This document shows positions 42,884-54,820 of a stretch of DNA of 64,000 nt, piece by piece. Origin of the DNA: Cantharellus purpuraceus (Eukaryota > Basidiomycota > Agaricomycetes > Cantharellales > Hydnaceae). The stretch's first letter is position 1, and each line of letters opens with the position of its first letter. The notes under the pieces are model-generated. The model did no database searches. It was not told the origin of the DNA and saw only the letters and a program-made list of their open reading frames with translations. A program made the position numbers and the translations under genes. The DNA is taken from contig JALBUN010000009.1 in NCBI GenBank assembly GCA_025174535.1, positions 558,001 through 622,000 on the forward strand, in the 5' to 3' direction.

Positions 42884-45800
42884 TTAAAGATTCATAAGAG
42901 GGCCAGGTTTGTCTGGATAAGCGGAGTGAAAATCAGAGATGGATTCGGATGCATGATCAAGTTCGGATGCGGAGATCCATGAAGACTCTTCATCGGTGCC
43001 TTTGTACCCAGTCCATTTGACTAAGTACTGGAGCTTGCACTTGTATCGACGGTCGATCTTCGAGTCCAGGATCTCAGATATCTCATATTCATTATCTCCT
43101 TCGATGATGATCGGGGCAGGTGGAGGTTGCGTACGACCGGAGATCTCGTTCGTGGTAGCGGGTTTGAGCATTGATATATGGAAGACCAGATGAACTGCTT
43201 GGAAGTGGTCTGGGAGGCGGAGGGTGAAAGACCTGCTGCCCGCGTGAGCAATGACCTCATAAGGACCTAAGTATTTCTCGGAGAGTTTCTTCGATGGGCA
43301 GGTGGTCCGGAAGTGTTCGGCCTTAACAAATACTTTGTCTCCGATTTGCAGGTCCGGAGCCGGGATGCGGCATTGGTCTGCGGAGACTTGATATTGTTTC
43401 TGAGCATTGGAGATGGTCTCTCGGAGATGTTGGTGTAGTTGATCGAGGTCAGTTACGAATTGGCGGGCTTTGGTGGAGGCAAGTTCTTTCTCGGGGTGGA
43501 CGGAGATGTTCGGATGGTAGCCTTTATTAGCAAAGAATGGAGAGATGCCGGTAGTCGTGTTTGGAGCGTTGTTGTAGGCAAACTCTGCGATCGGAAGTAG
43601 ATCAGCCCAGTTGTCTTGTTGATAGTTACAATAGATTTGGAGGTATTGTTCCAGGGACTGATTCATTCGTTCCGTTTGTCCGTCTCCTTCAGGGTGGTAT
43701 CTGGAGGTGAAATGGAGCTTCATGTCGAGAGCCTTTCCTAATGTGCGGAAGAAGGAGGACACGAACTCTGAGCCCCAATCGGACGTGACATGCAATGGGA
43801 CTCCGTGTTTAGAGAATACATGGAGAATGAACAATTTAGCTAGCGAGGCGGAGGTGATGGTGTCGTGCGTCGGAATGAATAGTGACTGTTTGGTGAACCT
43901 GTCGACAATCACGAGTATGGTGTCATATCCGAGCGATGGGGGGACCTTCTCTATGAAGTCCATGGAGATGGAGTTCCATGGTTGCTCCAGGATCAGAAGT
44001 TGCTTAAGCGTTCCATAGGGTTTGTGCCTTTGCAATTTTGAGCGCATACACATGGTGCAGGAGTTACAGTAGTGTTGAATGTATTCCCGCATTTTTGGCC
44101 ATACATAGTCTCGTTGGATTAATCCTTGTGTGCGATTTTGCCCGAAGTGGCTGGAGATCGGGTGATCATGATAATACTGCAAAACTCGGAGTCGGAGGCC
44201 ATTGGTGTCAGGGACGTATATCTGGTTGTTGTGTCGGAGGTGTCCTTCAGGGTCAAGTGACCATTTTGGATTGGAAGGGTTGTCCAAGTGTTTAACTGCA
44301 ACAGGATTGGATCAGAGTGATGAGCGGATGTCGGAATGGAGTTGGTCAATGTCCATAATGGTGACAGCTCGGAGAGTGGGAGTTATGAGGGTGGATGCTT
44401 GTAGGGACGATGCCAGCTGCTCATTAGTAAACACAGGATGAAAGTTGTGGGGGTTTACAGTGGCATAGTCACTATTCCCCTCTTTAGGGTAGACGTCCCA
44501 GCGTCTAGTTGGCGCGTCAGGCTTTGCTCCGAGTTGACCTGGACGGAAACGGATAATGAGGTTGAACTGAGATAGGTATTCGGACCATCGGACCTGTCTC
44601 CGGGGTGAGCAGTTTTGTTGTGGAGAAGTATTCCAAGTTCTTGTGGTCAGTTATGACGTCCACTGGATCGGAGGGACCTTCAAGGTAGTGTCTCCATATC
44701 CGGAAGGCTTCATATATGGCAAGGAGCTCTTTGTCATGGACGTCATAGTTCAGTTTGGGGGGCGTAAATGTACGCGAGTGAAAAGCGATCGGGTGGACTT
44801 GTCCGTTGTCTGGAGAGATGATGGACAGGATTGCAGCAAGTGCATAGTCGGAGGCGTCGGTCTCTAAAAGGATGGGAACGTCTTGAACCCAATGAGTCAG
44901 TATCAGTATTGGAGCGGAAGTAAAGGCCTTTTTCAAGGTCTCAAAGCTCTGTCTACATTCATCAGTGAAATTCCATTGGATACCCTTCCTAGTGAGTCGG
45001 GTGAGCGGAACAGTGATATTGGAGTAGCCGTGAATAAAGTGGCGGTAGAGGTTGGCGAACCGGAGGAAGGACTGTACGTCCTTGACTTTCCGGGGTTCTG
45101 GCCATTCCTGTATGGCTTTGATTTTGTCATCGGACATTGTCAATCCTGCTGGGGAGAGGATATAGCCTAGGTATTCGACTGAGTTGGAGTGGAATTCACA
45201 TTTGTCAGCGCGGGTGAAGAGGCCATGCTTTCGGAGACATTGGAGTACCTCTCGGACATGTGTCCGATGTTCTTCTTCGTTGTCCAAATATACCAGAATG
45301 TCGTCTAAGTAAACGAGGACGGTCACATCAAGGAGGTCGGCGAAGGTATCATTCATGAACCTCTGGAAGGTGGCCGGAGCATTGGTTAGTCCGAAGGGCA
45401 TGACACACCACTCGAAAGATCCATATCGTGTGCGGAAGGTCGTTTTCCATTCATTGCCTTCTCGGATGCAGACTAGATGGTAGGCATGTCGGAGATCTAT
45501 TTTGGAGTAGATCTTAGCCTTTCGAGGACTCTCGAGTAGGTCTGCGGTGCGGGGTATGGGGTATCGGTCTTTCTTGGTGATCTTGTTGAGCCCACAGAAG
45601 TCGACGCATAGACGGAGTGATCCGTCCTTTTTGCGGACAAATAGGACCGGAGCTCCATGAGGAGATAGGGATGGGCAGATGAAGCCTGTGGCCAAGTTCT
45701 CGTCTATGAATGTCCGGAGAGCCAGTAGCTCTTTTTGTGATAGCGAGTAGATAGGGCCAAGCGGAGGGGTGGAGTTGTCATCCAGTTTGATCTTGAGATC

Positions 45801-46580
45801 ATATGGTCGGTGTTCTGCTAGGGAGTCGGCTTTAGACTTGCTGAACACGTCGGCGAACTCATGATACTCCTTGGGAACCATAGAGAGGTCCGGTGGAGTT
45901 GATCGGGCAGAACGAGCGGCGAGGAATATCGGGTCGGAGAGGTGGACCTGGAATGTGTGAGAACCATCCAGTTTGCTTAGTCTGGCGAAGACCATAGCGT
46001 CCACCATCGATATAAACGGAGGGGTAGATGGAGTATCTATCGGAGCGGAGTCAGTGAAGGCGGAAGATAATTTCGCACCTAGAGTTGCTGGTGACGTTGG
46101 GGATGACACAGCCTGTACTGGAGAACGGAATGTGATATGGCCCAATGCCCAGTCAATCAACAGATTGTAGCGGGTGAGCCAGTTATGGCTGAGAACCACA
46201 GAACAGCTGGAGTCAAGCGGAGTAACATAGAATGTAAGGGTCTGGATTTCTCCGACAGAAAAACGGATAGACAGATCTATAGCTCGTGAAATAACAGCAT
46301 TAGTAGTGCCATCAAATAATCAGAGTGGTATCAGAGTTATGGTGTATGTATGGAGTTTATGTAAATCGGAAAAAAAGGAATCGAGGAAACAGTGAGTAGA
46401 ACCGGAGTCAATTAATGCTTGAATAGTGGTATCGGGAATGGAGTTGGAGTGGGCGAGGAGGGTAAGGGAGTCGGAGTGGGAAAGAGTGGATGCGTTCAGG
46501 CGGACCTCATCTGTCGTACGGGGAGTACCAGCGCAGCCCTCAGCCCGTACGGAGGCTACAGGACTGCTTATTATTTTTTT
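42884..46580 (-). pseudogene. A1 pol: protease, RT, RNase H, integrase, chromodomain
   Basis: Read in the -1 frame from the A7 at 46574-46580. Protease ALIDSGSTHCFLD near 46420-46380; TGA at 46320-46322. A 560-codon open part from 46199 has HNWLTRYNLLIDW, the RT fingers [36 protein letters not shown], intact catalytic VYLDDILVY, and RNase H ETDASDYALAAIL and DHKNLEYF. An extra G in the run 44602-44605 shifts the frame. A 467-codon open part from 44287 (after TGA 44312-44314) has integrase H-H-CNSCTMC, catalytic SMDFIEKVPP, SDWGSEFVSSFF and DGQTERMNQS, then GPYEVIAHAGSRSFTLRLPD and the chromodomain CKLQYLVKWTGYKG...ESSW, ending at 42884. The best preserved pol here. Confidence 0.92.
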
Positions 46581-47713
46581 TGGTCCATTGCTTTAGTGTC
46601 GGACTTGTCTGTCGTGGCATTGGCAGCGTGGCCCTTCGCCTTTGCTGCGGATGAGGTTGCCTTGTTGCAATCCTTGGCTTGGTGACCAGGCTTCCCGCAG
46701 AACAGACAGAGGTTGTTGTCCATGTGGCGCTGGCGTTCCTGCTGGGTAAGTTTCCTGTCCTTTCCCAGCTTGGTGGAGAGGTCCAGAGTACTCTTGCGAG
46801 CTCTGGAGTTATTGCTGGTGCCGGAGTTGTTCTGACCGGAACTGGGAGCGGCAGCGTTGCCAGTGTTTGATTTCTGGCCTGAGTTGGCGGTGGCCCACTT
46901 ATCAGACCCCTTGTTGGATTTTGGAGTTTTGTCCGATGATTTGTCCAATTTGTTGTTAGCCGAATTTTCACGGGAGACCTCGGATTGACGTTCCCAATAA
47001 CGGGCGTCGATGGATTGGGCGAGCTTGCGAAGGGTAGCCAAACTATCCAGCTTACCGACGCGTGATATCTCATCCTTGATGTGGGATGGGAGTCCAACGT
47101 AAAATTGGCATTGGAGTGCAGCGTCGCCCCATTGGACTTTCGGAGCTAGCTGCTGGAAACTCACAATGTATTTTGTGATTTTGTGATTTTCCTTCATCTG
47201 AAGTCGATCGAGTTCATTCTTGGCATTGGCTTCAGGGTTGTATGGACCGAAATTGGTCCGAAGCTCGGAGATGAAGTCAGAGTAGTCCTCTGACCATATC
47301 GGGTCATCAGAGTCATCCATGAGCGCTGGCTCAAAGTAGTCCAGTGCGGTGCCCTTGAGATAGGACATGGCGAAGGTAACCTTCACCCGATCGGATGTGA
47401 ATGCGTCGGGGCGGTCATGGAAATTCAACCGGCATTGCACCAAGAATGGCTGGAGCTTGCATGGATCGGAGCCATCGAATGGGTTGGGTTCTTGGACCTT
47501 GGTCCGGGACTTAGGGGCTTGTGGGTTATGGATGCTGCTAGCAAGCAGGGAGATGGCTTGCGCCAGATTTGGAGAGGGCGGGGTGTCATCTTCTTCATTG
47601 ATGGCCTCTATGTGGTCCGTCGGTTCTTCGATGACCTCGGGGATGGTGTCAATGCTGGGGGTGGGTACTTCAATGATTCAGGCACATTCGGAATTGGCGG
47701 TGGATCGTGGCAT
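46571..47713 (-). pseudogene. A1 gag, nonsense at codon 12
   Basis: 380 codons, same start and length as A2 and A3. TGA at 47678-47680 (CGA in A3) interrupts codon 12; otherwise open to TAA at 46571-46573. A truncated product could start at Met 47443. Capsid region PFDGSDPCKLQPFLVQCRLN, YFEPALMDDSDDPIWSEDY and RTNFGPYNPEANAKNELDRL; Ser/Asn/Lys-rich linker; knuckle CLFCGKPGHQAKDC. The stop is preceded by A-AAA-AAA (46574-46580) for the -1 shift into pol. Confidence 0.9.
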
Positions 47714-47731
47714 TGGTAGGAGTGAGTATGG

Positions 47732-47743
47732 CAGTTTGAATAT
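47732..47743 (-). promoter_or_regulatory. Self-complementary primer-binding site of A1
   Basis: Three bases after the 5' LTR the minus strand reads ATATTCAAACTG, the exact complement of CAGTTTGAATAT in the LTR (47952-47963), 34 bp after TATTTAA (47991-47997). No tRNA-like TGG site is seen. This fits Tf1-type self-priming. Confidence 0.65.
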
Positions 47744-47745
47744 AC

Positions 47746-48265
47746 TGTTACGCACTAGGTCCGATTGGGGTCGGAGATTGGGTCGGAGGTTGGGTCAGAG
47801 GTCGGGTTGGAGTCAGAGTATGTCGTGGGGGTTGGAATGGACTTGGCTTCAGCTTATGTGCTGCGCCCTCACTAATACCGGTGTCCAAGACTTCGGAGAC
47901 GGAGTACGACTTAGGGAGTTAGGATCGGACTTAGGAGCTAGGCGTGATTCGATATTCAAACTGGGGAATGAAGTCCCCCAGTTGGGCAACTTAAATACAT
48001 ATTTGAAATCTAATAATAATTACTCTGGTGATGGGTCTCCGAGGCCGACGGCCTTACGTGAGTATGTCCAAGTCTGACAGGGACAGATGTCCGGGTTCCT
48101 ATAGTGATGCTGATGCATCAATCGGAACCGGAGACGGAATCGGCGGTGACAATTGGACAGGTAAATGGAGACGTGGCGGTTTCCAAATGGAGTATAGATT
48201 TCATGTGCGTGGGGATCTGAGGGGATCGGACGGGGATCTGGGTGTTAATGAATATAGTCATAACA
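47746..48265 (-). repeat. 5' LTR of A1
   Basis: 520 bp, TGTTATGACTATATTC to TAGTGCGTAACA on the minus strand. TATTTAA at 47991-47997, hairpin CTGGGGGACTTCATTCCCCAG-like at 47961-47981, presumed transcript start CAGTTTGAATAT. Confidence 0.92.
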
Positions 48266-49859
48266 CTTGTTCAGAAATACATCAAATATGTATATACAAC
48301 CCATTTCCTCAAATTTTATATAATATACTTATATTAAAACATATTTTGATATTTCATACATGATTCTCAAATTTATATAATTTACTTAGATTTAAAACAT
48401 ATTTTGATATTTTGACATGATTCTCAAAAATAATTCTTTTTTTTTAATTTACCGGTGGCAACTGCTTCAAGGGAATATTCTACTCCTGCTACACTTAATT
48501 TCTTTCATTCATTCTTTCTTGTACTATACTGGTCAAATAATCTAATGTACCTTGAATCCTCACCTGGCATTTGTATATCTAAATATTCTCTATTATACCA
48601 AGAATATTAATATATATATTACTGTTATATTCATATAAATAATTATGTTCATCCATAACAAACATCTTATCTTTTAAAGTTTATTAAAATATGAAATATA
48701 TATTTATATTTATAAAAATTTAAGATATCCAAAAAAAACTTGGATATCCAAAATCTTTAAAGATATCCAGATTGTAACTCCCTATTTTTATGATCATTAT
48801 TAAAATTCTGATGTACATCTTGTATACATCAGAATATTGTATAACAGCATCCTTCCGAACAAACATCTTAGGGGTCCAGATATTCCAAAATAAGGGGAAT
48901 GCACTTAGAGGCTAAAGGAAGTAGGTGGATGAATCCAACTGTCCAACCAGTGGCACTCTGAAGCAGGTAACAGCAATGTGTGAAGTAGTCTAGCAACTGC
49001 TTCACATGAGTTCAAGCTTCTAATGCTCTGCAAAGGCAGTACACACTAGTAACTTAAACAAGAGCACTAATGGCAGGACTATCGACAGACAATCTCACCC
49101 TGTAGATTTGTAGTCATGTGAGGCAGATACTACACTCATGCCCAGAGCAGGAATATCACTACATTGAGTGCAATCAAGTACAGTTACATGACTGTAGAAG
49201 ATCTTTGAACTGGTAATCAACAGTTACTGAGATAGATGACACTGTATGTCACTCTAGTCACACTGGTGTGCAGAAGATGGATAGAAGTGGTAGAATATGT
49301 TATTATTTCAGAGGCAGAATGACCTCCTTATATTGTATTTACAGGGGCTGACTAATGCTTCTGGAATATTCTACCTATTAATAGATGGAAACTACTGGAA
49401 GGTTGTGGAAGGTGGAAGAAAGGGGTAGAATATTCCAAGCCAATCACCTGATCTGATCACCAATCACCTGCTCTGATCCCTGAGCTAGGCACTGAGCTAG
49501 GCACTGATCAGGCAAAAAGAAGGGTATCCACCCTGTTTTCTGCACTGGTTTGCACAGCCATGGATAGCCACATCTCAGGTGATGATCTCCATGGAAATTT
49601 GTGCCCTGAGAGGCTGTGGTTGTCAAGAATATTTATTGATCAGAGACATCTGAGCTTGAATTCAGGCCAAATGCCTGGTTCAGAGGTGGAGTGCTGACTG
49701 TGTGAAGGTTTGTGGGTGCCTATGGGTCCACAACTGTAGCACAGCAGAATAAGAGCATTCTGGGCTGAGTTCTGCATGGAATATTCCTGAAAAAATATGG
49801 AAAAATAGTTTTTGTATTGAGTTTCAGACAATATACACACAACACCTGCCTTATCACAT

Positions 49860-50228
49860 TGTTATGACTATATTCATTAATTCCCAGATCCCCATGCATA
49901 TGAAATCTATACTCCATTTGGAAACCATCACATATCCATCTGTCTATCCAATTGTCACCATTGAATCTCACTCATCCACCTCTGGTTCTGATTGATGCAT
50001 CAGCATCACCATAGGAACCAGACATCCATCCCTATTGGACTCAGACATATTCACATAAGGCTGTCAGCCTTGGAGATCCATCACCAAAGTAATTATCATT
50101 AGATTCCAAATATGTATTTAAGTCATACTACTGGGGACTACATCCCCCAGTTTGAATATTGAATCACACCTAGCTCCTAAGTCCAATCTGAACTATCTAA
50201 GTCATACTCCATCTCTGAAATCTCAGAC
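49860..50228 (+). repeat. A4 5' LTR, truncated
   Basis: First 369 bp of an A LTR, ending CTCAGACAC, fused directly to antisense-ORF sequence at 50229. The rest of the LTR, gag and pol are missing, so A4 is an internal deletion derivative of family A. Confidence 0.82.
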
Positions 50229-51122
50229 ACATCCTACACCCTCCTTTCTGACCCTGACAATGATCGCAGGACTGAAGTCAGCAGGTTGGACCAGTGGGCC
50301 ATACACACTCCATGCCTATCATGACACAAGTCACATATTATGCCAGGTCCACTGAATGGCTCCATCAGAGCCAGAGCCTTGGGTGGTTCACTCCTTTTTG
50401 ATGCAGCCTCCAAGTGCTCCCTCTCCTCCTCCTTGTCTTGCTGCTCTGCTGCAGCCTTCTCCATCTCATGCTTACAAAGCTGGATCACTGACCTAGCAAC
50501 ACGCAGCTCCTTCTTATGAGTTGCTAATACACAATCCTCTGCCTTGCGCCATATGACCCTCCGATCCACCTCCCACTTCTCTGTATCAGCGCTCAGGTAC
50601 ACCTTCAATGAGAAGACCGCAACCTCAAGATTCTTTTTGGTGGTAGCAGCATATAGCTCCACCTGTTTGTGAGCTTCAACTGTGGCTACCCAGGCCATCT
50701 CCTTGTAACAATTTGAGGTCAGATCAGGCTCTATATCCATCCCAACATCCACACCCACCTCAGGCTCCACATTTGCATCGAGCTCCATGTCTGCATCAGG
50801 ATCCACCTCCACTTCTGCCCTCTCCACCTCTGCTGTCATCCTCTTCAGCCGCACCTGCCACAAATAACGGCCATGGTCACAAATGCACCAACAAGTCTAC
50901 CGGTGGGGCAGTTGTTGGACAGGTCAACTCCATCTGTGTGATTGAGATAATGGTGACCTCAGGGGTCCATGCCCATATTGGCACACTCAAACTCCCCAGG
51001 TGACTAGTTGCCCCTGCCCTGGTCACCTCCTCCTCTACCTCCATGGCAGCCTCTAGCTCATGTGCCTTTTCCTCCACTCCCTCCAGCCTCATGGCCTCCG
51101 CAAGCTCCTTGACCTTGCACAC
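50229..51122 (-). pseudogene. A4 antisense ORF, C-terminal and middle part
   Basis: Minus-strand relative of A1 41064-42734. From the right: KVKELAEAMRLEGVEEKAHE, PEVGVDVGMDIEPDLTSNCY, MAWVATVEAHKQVELYAATT, VIQLCKHEMEKAAAEQQDKE, then CDLCHDRHGV near 50330 and TGA again at the position of the conserved stop (about 50286). It ends at the deletion junction 50229. The N-terminal part lies at 54461-54700, beyond B, H2 and D3. Not functional. Confidence 0.7.
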
Positions 51123-53134
51123 TGATGAGCCAGGACGCATCAAGGACGTATATTGAACCACTTTGACAGTCCAACTCCACCAGTGTCTTTTCGTATCAAA
51201 CTTTTAAATAGCGCTGCAACTCCCTCTCCACCTCAGTCTCTATTTCTAGCCATCAATCGTCACTTGTGTTTCATTGCCATCAATCATTATCAGCCTTCTA
51301 TTCACACCAATCCTTTCATCATCATTCACATGGCTTCCAATTCTATTCCTCTCTCCAACATCTCTTCTAATAATATGTCACACTGGTCTCTGGACACAGA
51401 GGACTATCAAAAATACACTGAGCTCCACAGGCATGTTAAGCCAAGATCCCCACCATGTCTCTCTTATGCCATTGGTGATCCCATATTCTTTCATGATTCC
51501 ATTGAACCATATACATTCCTTGGCATTTCACCTCTATATCGTAACATGGATAGAAGAGTCAAATGTGAGGTAGAGTTTCAGTTGCCATCGCCAACCTATC
51601 CTCCCACTTCAATCTGACTCAGGTTACATCGTGTCAGGCAAAGGGACCAAATACCCTTGGAATGGGATACTATATGGAGACAGATCACTAAGACAATAAG
51701 GAGTATTTGTTGTGGATGCTGACTGAAGTCCTCACATGACTCAGGGTCAACTTACGTTCGGAGCCATAGGGAAGATTGTTATTTGGAAAACCGGACTTCT
51801 GGGGAGAAAAAGGAGAGGGGGGAACAGAGGGGATAGGAGGGATAGGAGTATATAGGAGGCTCAGGAGCTCAGGAGGGGATAAGGAGATGAGGGGAAATGA
51901 CTGAGAGGGGAAAGGAGGAGCCCCTGTAAGCTCCACAGTCATCTGAACATTCACCCTAATTTTTCTTTTTATTTATTTCATCATTTTTCCCTATTTGACA
52001 TCACCCCCCATTTTGTTTTTATCATAAATCACTTTCCCTTTATTCACATGACACAGAACTTTTATCACGAGTCATTAGCATGCATATCTTGTATAAAACA
52101 TGCCTAGCTAGATATGCAATGGACTAGAGAATTTCCTCTCACTTGTTTTTGTTGTCTTGTATCTGAACTATTAGTATCTGGAATAACTCCAGAACGAACA
52201 CGTCTTTCTACAATCTTTTGGATATTCTACTAGGATATTGCAACATCTATTCGAATCCCAGTTTGAGAAGCCTAAGCTCCACTGGTTGATTTTCTATTAA
52301 GCATTTACTCGATTTCGAAGCATTAGTTCCTGCTGCATACTTAAATTGTCAATATCTAGACGAAGATCACACCGAATCTTTTCAAACTTCATAGGAAGAT
52401 ACTACTCAAGTATATCTTTCATTCGACTGTGCAGACACCCAGTCCACATCACTTCCCCACTCCCTACTCAAATTCTACTTTACATGGAACACTCTCAGCA
52501 AGGCACCGTCACAAATTTATTTCCCAACAAAGATGATATTGGTGGACATTTCTATTGTTCTTTTATATGACTCACCCCTGTTTCATCTTTTAATTCATTC
52601 ATACATGACTTACTCATCCTTGTTCTATTTTTGGTTTTTTTATTACTCATCACCTCCTTCCTATTCTTACAAAGATTACCCCTATCTGTTGCTTCATTTC
52701 TCCATGATTTCCCCATTAGTAGTTCAACTTCACATGCTTCATCAGCTGGCTTGATCAACATTTCTTGCATCATATCACATCATTTGCTCCTCATATTGTG
52801 TCATCGTGCCCTGGGGATTTGTATATAAAAGGGCACTAGTTTTCACCTTTGGAATCAATCAACAAGTTTTCAGCCAACACTTTAAAGTCAAAGTCCACAC
52901 TCTAAGTCTACACTCTACACTCTAAGTCTACACTCTACACTCTACATCACAATCCATCAGCTCTACACTGAGGTAAAGCACCTAGGTTCAATGATCAGAT
53001 TTCCCTACCCATTACTCAGTGCTACCCCTCAGCCTGACTGTTCTTTGGCATGCTGAACAACTGCATTACACACCATCTGTTTGCTAGGACCATTGCACAC
53101 AGGCTTATAGGATCTATTCCATAAGCGAACTGAC
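51123..53134 (+). repeat. Family B solo LTR (copy iv), split by H2
   Basis: TGATGAGCCAGGACGC to GAACTGAC; about 1.25 kb without H2. It sits in the A4 antisense ORF. Target duplication unclear. Contains a shortened 95-aa version of the B ORF (51330-51617) and TATATAAAAGGGCAC near 52822. Confidence 0.75.
51777..52529 (+). repeat. H2, family H solo LTR in B
   Basis: 753 bp, TGTTATTTGGAAAACC to TTTCCCAACA, perfect duplication AAGAT (51772-51776 and 52530-52534). Confidence 0.9.
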
Positions 53135-53145
53135 AGCGCTCACTC

Positions 53146-54455
53146 TGTATGGGAACCTCCCTTTCCCTATCAAATTCTATTTATGCAGCACCAATGTGCT
53201 TTATTTCCCTTTTCCATCCCTAAATATCAGCATATACATGGTGCTTGTGCCTGGAATGGGCTTATTCAAATATTCTCTAATTTTCCATATTTTTTCAGGA
53301 ATATTCCATGCAGAACTCAGCCCAGAATGCTCTTATTCTGCTGTGCTACAGTTGTGGACCCATAGGCACCCACAAACCTTCACACAGTCAGCACTCCACC
53401 TCTGAACCAGGCATTTGGCCTGAATTCAAGCTCAGATGTCTCTGATCAATAAATATTCTTGACAACCACAGCCTCTCAGGGCACAAATTTCCATGGAGAT
53501 CATCACCTGAGATGTGGCTATCCATGGCTGTGCAAACCAGTGCAGAAAACAGGGTGGATACCCTTCTTTTTGCCTGATCAGTGCCTAGCTCAGTGCCTAG
53601 CTCAGGGATCAGAGCAGGTGATTGGTGATCAGATCAGGTGATTGGCTTGGAATATTCTACCCCTTTCTTCCACCTTCCACAACCTTCCAGTAGTTTCCAT
53701 CTATTAATAGGTAGAATATTCCAGAAGCATTAGTCAGCCCCTGTAAATACAATATAAGGAGGTCATTCTGCCTCTGAAATAATAACATATTCTACCACTT
53801 CTATCCATCTTCTGCACACCAGTGTGACTAGAGTGACATACAGTGTCATCTATCTCAGTAACTGTTGATTACCAGTTCAAAGATCTTCTACAGTCATGTA
53901 ACTGTACTTGATTGCACTCAATGTAGTGATATTCCTGCTCTGGGCATGAGTGTAGTATCTGCCTCACATGACTACAAATCTACAGGGTGAGATTGTCTGT
54001 CGATAGTCCTGCCATTAGTACTCTTGTTTAAGTTACTAGTGTGTACTGCCTTTGCAGAGCATTAGAAGCTTGAACTCATGTGAAGCAGTTGCTAGACTAC
54101 TTCACACATTGCTGTTACCTGCTTCAGAGTGCCACTGGTTGGACAGTTGGATTCATCCACCTACTTCCTTTAGCCTCTAAGTGCATTCCCCTTATTTTGG
54201 AATATCTGGACCCCTAAGTGTCCATGAACTCTAGACTCTGGAAGTCTTATTCATTTCTTGCTGCTAAGAAATGTATTACTTTTCTGCATATAGTCTGCAT
54301 TGACCAATACAAAGGATTGTAACCAAAGTACAAATGTTAAATTGTTTCTGGAGTTGTGCTGCAGCAGGGTTTGATATTCTTCTCAGCTGTTCATTCATGG
54401 AATTGTGGTGATTTAGAGTTTTCCCTAACACCATAATTTTGTGGGTTCCAAAACA
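53146..54455 (+). repeat. D3, complete family D solo LTR
   Basis: 1,310 bp, TGTATGGGAACC to GGTTCCAAAACA, perfect duplication CACTC (53141-53145 and 54456-54460). No nested LTR, so it gives the family's true LTR length. It is inverted relative to D5, forming a second large inverted repeat with 40170-49806. Confidence 0.92.
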
Positions 54456-54460
54456 CACTC

Positions 54461-54820
54461 TACTTTGCCCCTTCCTCCCTCTTCCTCTGCTCCACCTCCT
54501 CCTTCCATCTCCATTCTGCCTCCTCCTCCTTCCATTTCCATTCCACCTCCTCCTCCTTCTTCCATCTCTGTTCTGCCTCCTCCTCCTCCTTCCATCTCCA
54601 TTCCTCTTCCTCTTCCTTTCATTGGGCCAGGAGCAACTGCTCAAGCTCAGCCACACTCATATCTGCAAAAGGGGTCGACATTGTTGAGGATAAGACCCCA
54701 ACATGCCCCTCCTTTTATATGTCTCCAGACCCCCAGTATAACTCCAACTGTGCCCAACCATCTCACCTATTCAATCCATGGACATGAGGCCTCAAGGGCT
54801 TGGCCTTAATGGAGAGATAC
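54461..54820 (-). pseudogene. A4 antisense ORF start, promoter and 3' internal end
   Basis: N-terminal coiled-coil coding part (54461-54670, minus) with several small deletions, TATAAAAGG near 54709-54717, and the conserved GGCCTTAATGGAGAGATAC end before the 3' LTR. Confidence 0.72.

Larger units (their letters stand above)
40420..48265 (-). mobile_element. A1, near-complete family A Ty3/gypsy chromovirus
   Basis: 7,846-bp element with perfect duplication CTTGT (40415-40419 and 48266-48270). Order on the minus strand: 5' LTR, primer site, gag, pol, then an opposite-strand ORF, the 3' internal end, 3' LTR. The LTRs differ at several bases and by an 8-bp indel, so it is not a brand-new insertion. 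Gag and pol each carry at least one stop and pol a 1-bp insertion, so it needs help in trans to move. Confidence 0.92.
40411..48867 (+). mobile_element. AT-rich MITE, copy 2 (split by A1)
   Basis: About 606 bp of MITE in two parts, 40411-40419 and 48271-48867, separated by A1 and its duplicated CTTGT. Ends are GACGCTTGTTCAGAA and, inverted, GATGTTTGTTCGGAA (12 of 15 equal). Flanked by TTA (40408-40410 and 48868-48870); the empty site in D3 reads CACTTAGGGG on the corresponding strand. No ORF. Confidence 0.75.
40170..49806 (-). repeat. D5, family D LTR split by MITE and A1
   Basis: D LTR on the minus strand. Its 3' part is 40170-40410 and the rest is 48868-49806; between them sit MITE copy 2 and A1. 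It lacks the nested A LTR of D1/D2 and therefore shows the empty site. Similarity to other D copies ends at 49806, about 130 bp before the expected TGTATGGGAAC start, so the 5' end is lost or replaced. The 53 bp 49807-49859 are unclassified. Confidence 0.8.

Noticed and set aside
40170..54455. Second large inverted repeat (D5 and D3) taken as terminal repeats of a giant transposon
   Set aside because: D3 has its own perfect CACTC duplication on both sides, so it is an ordinary solo LTR; D5 is a separate, older copy on the other strand.
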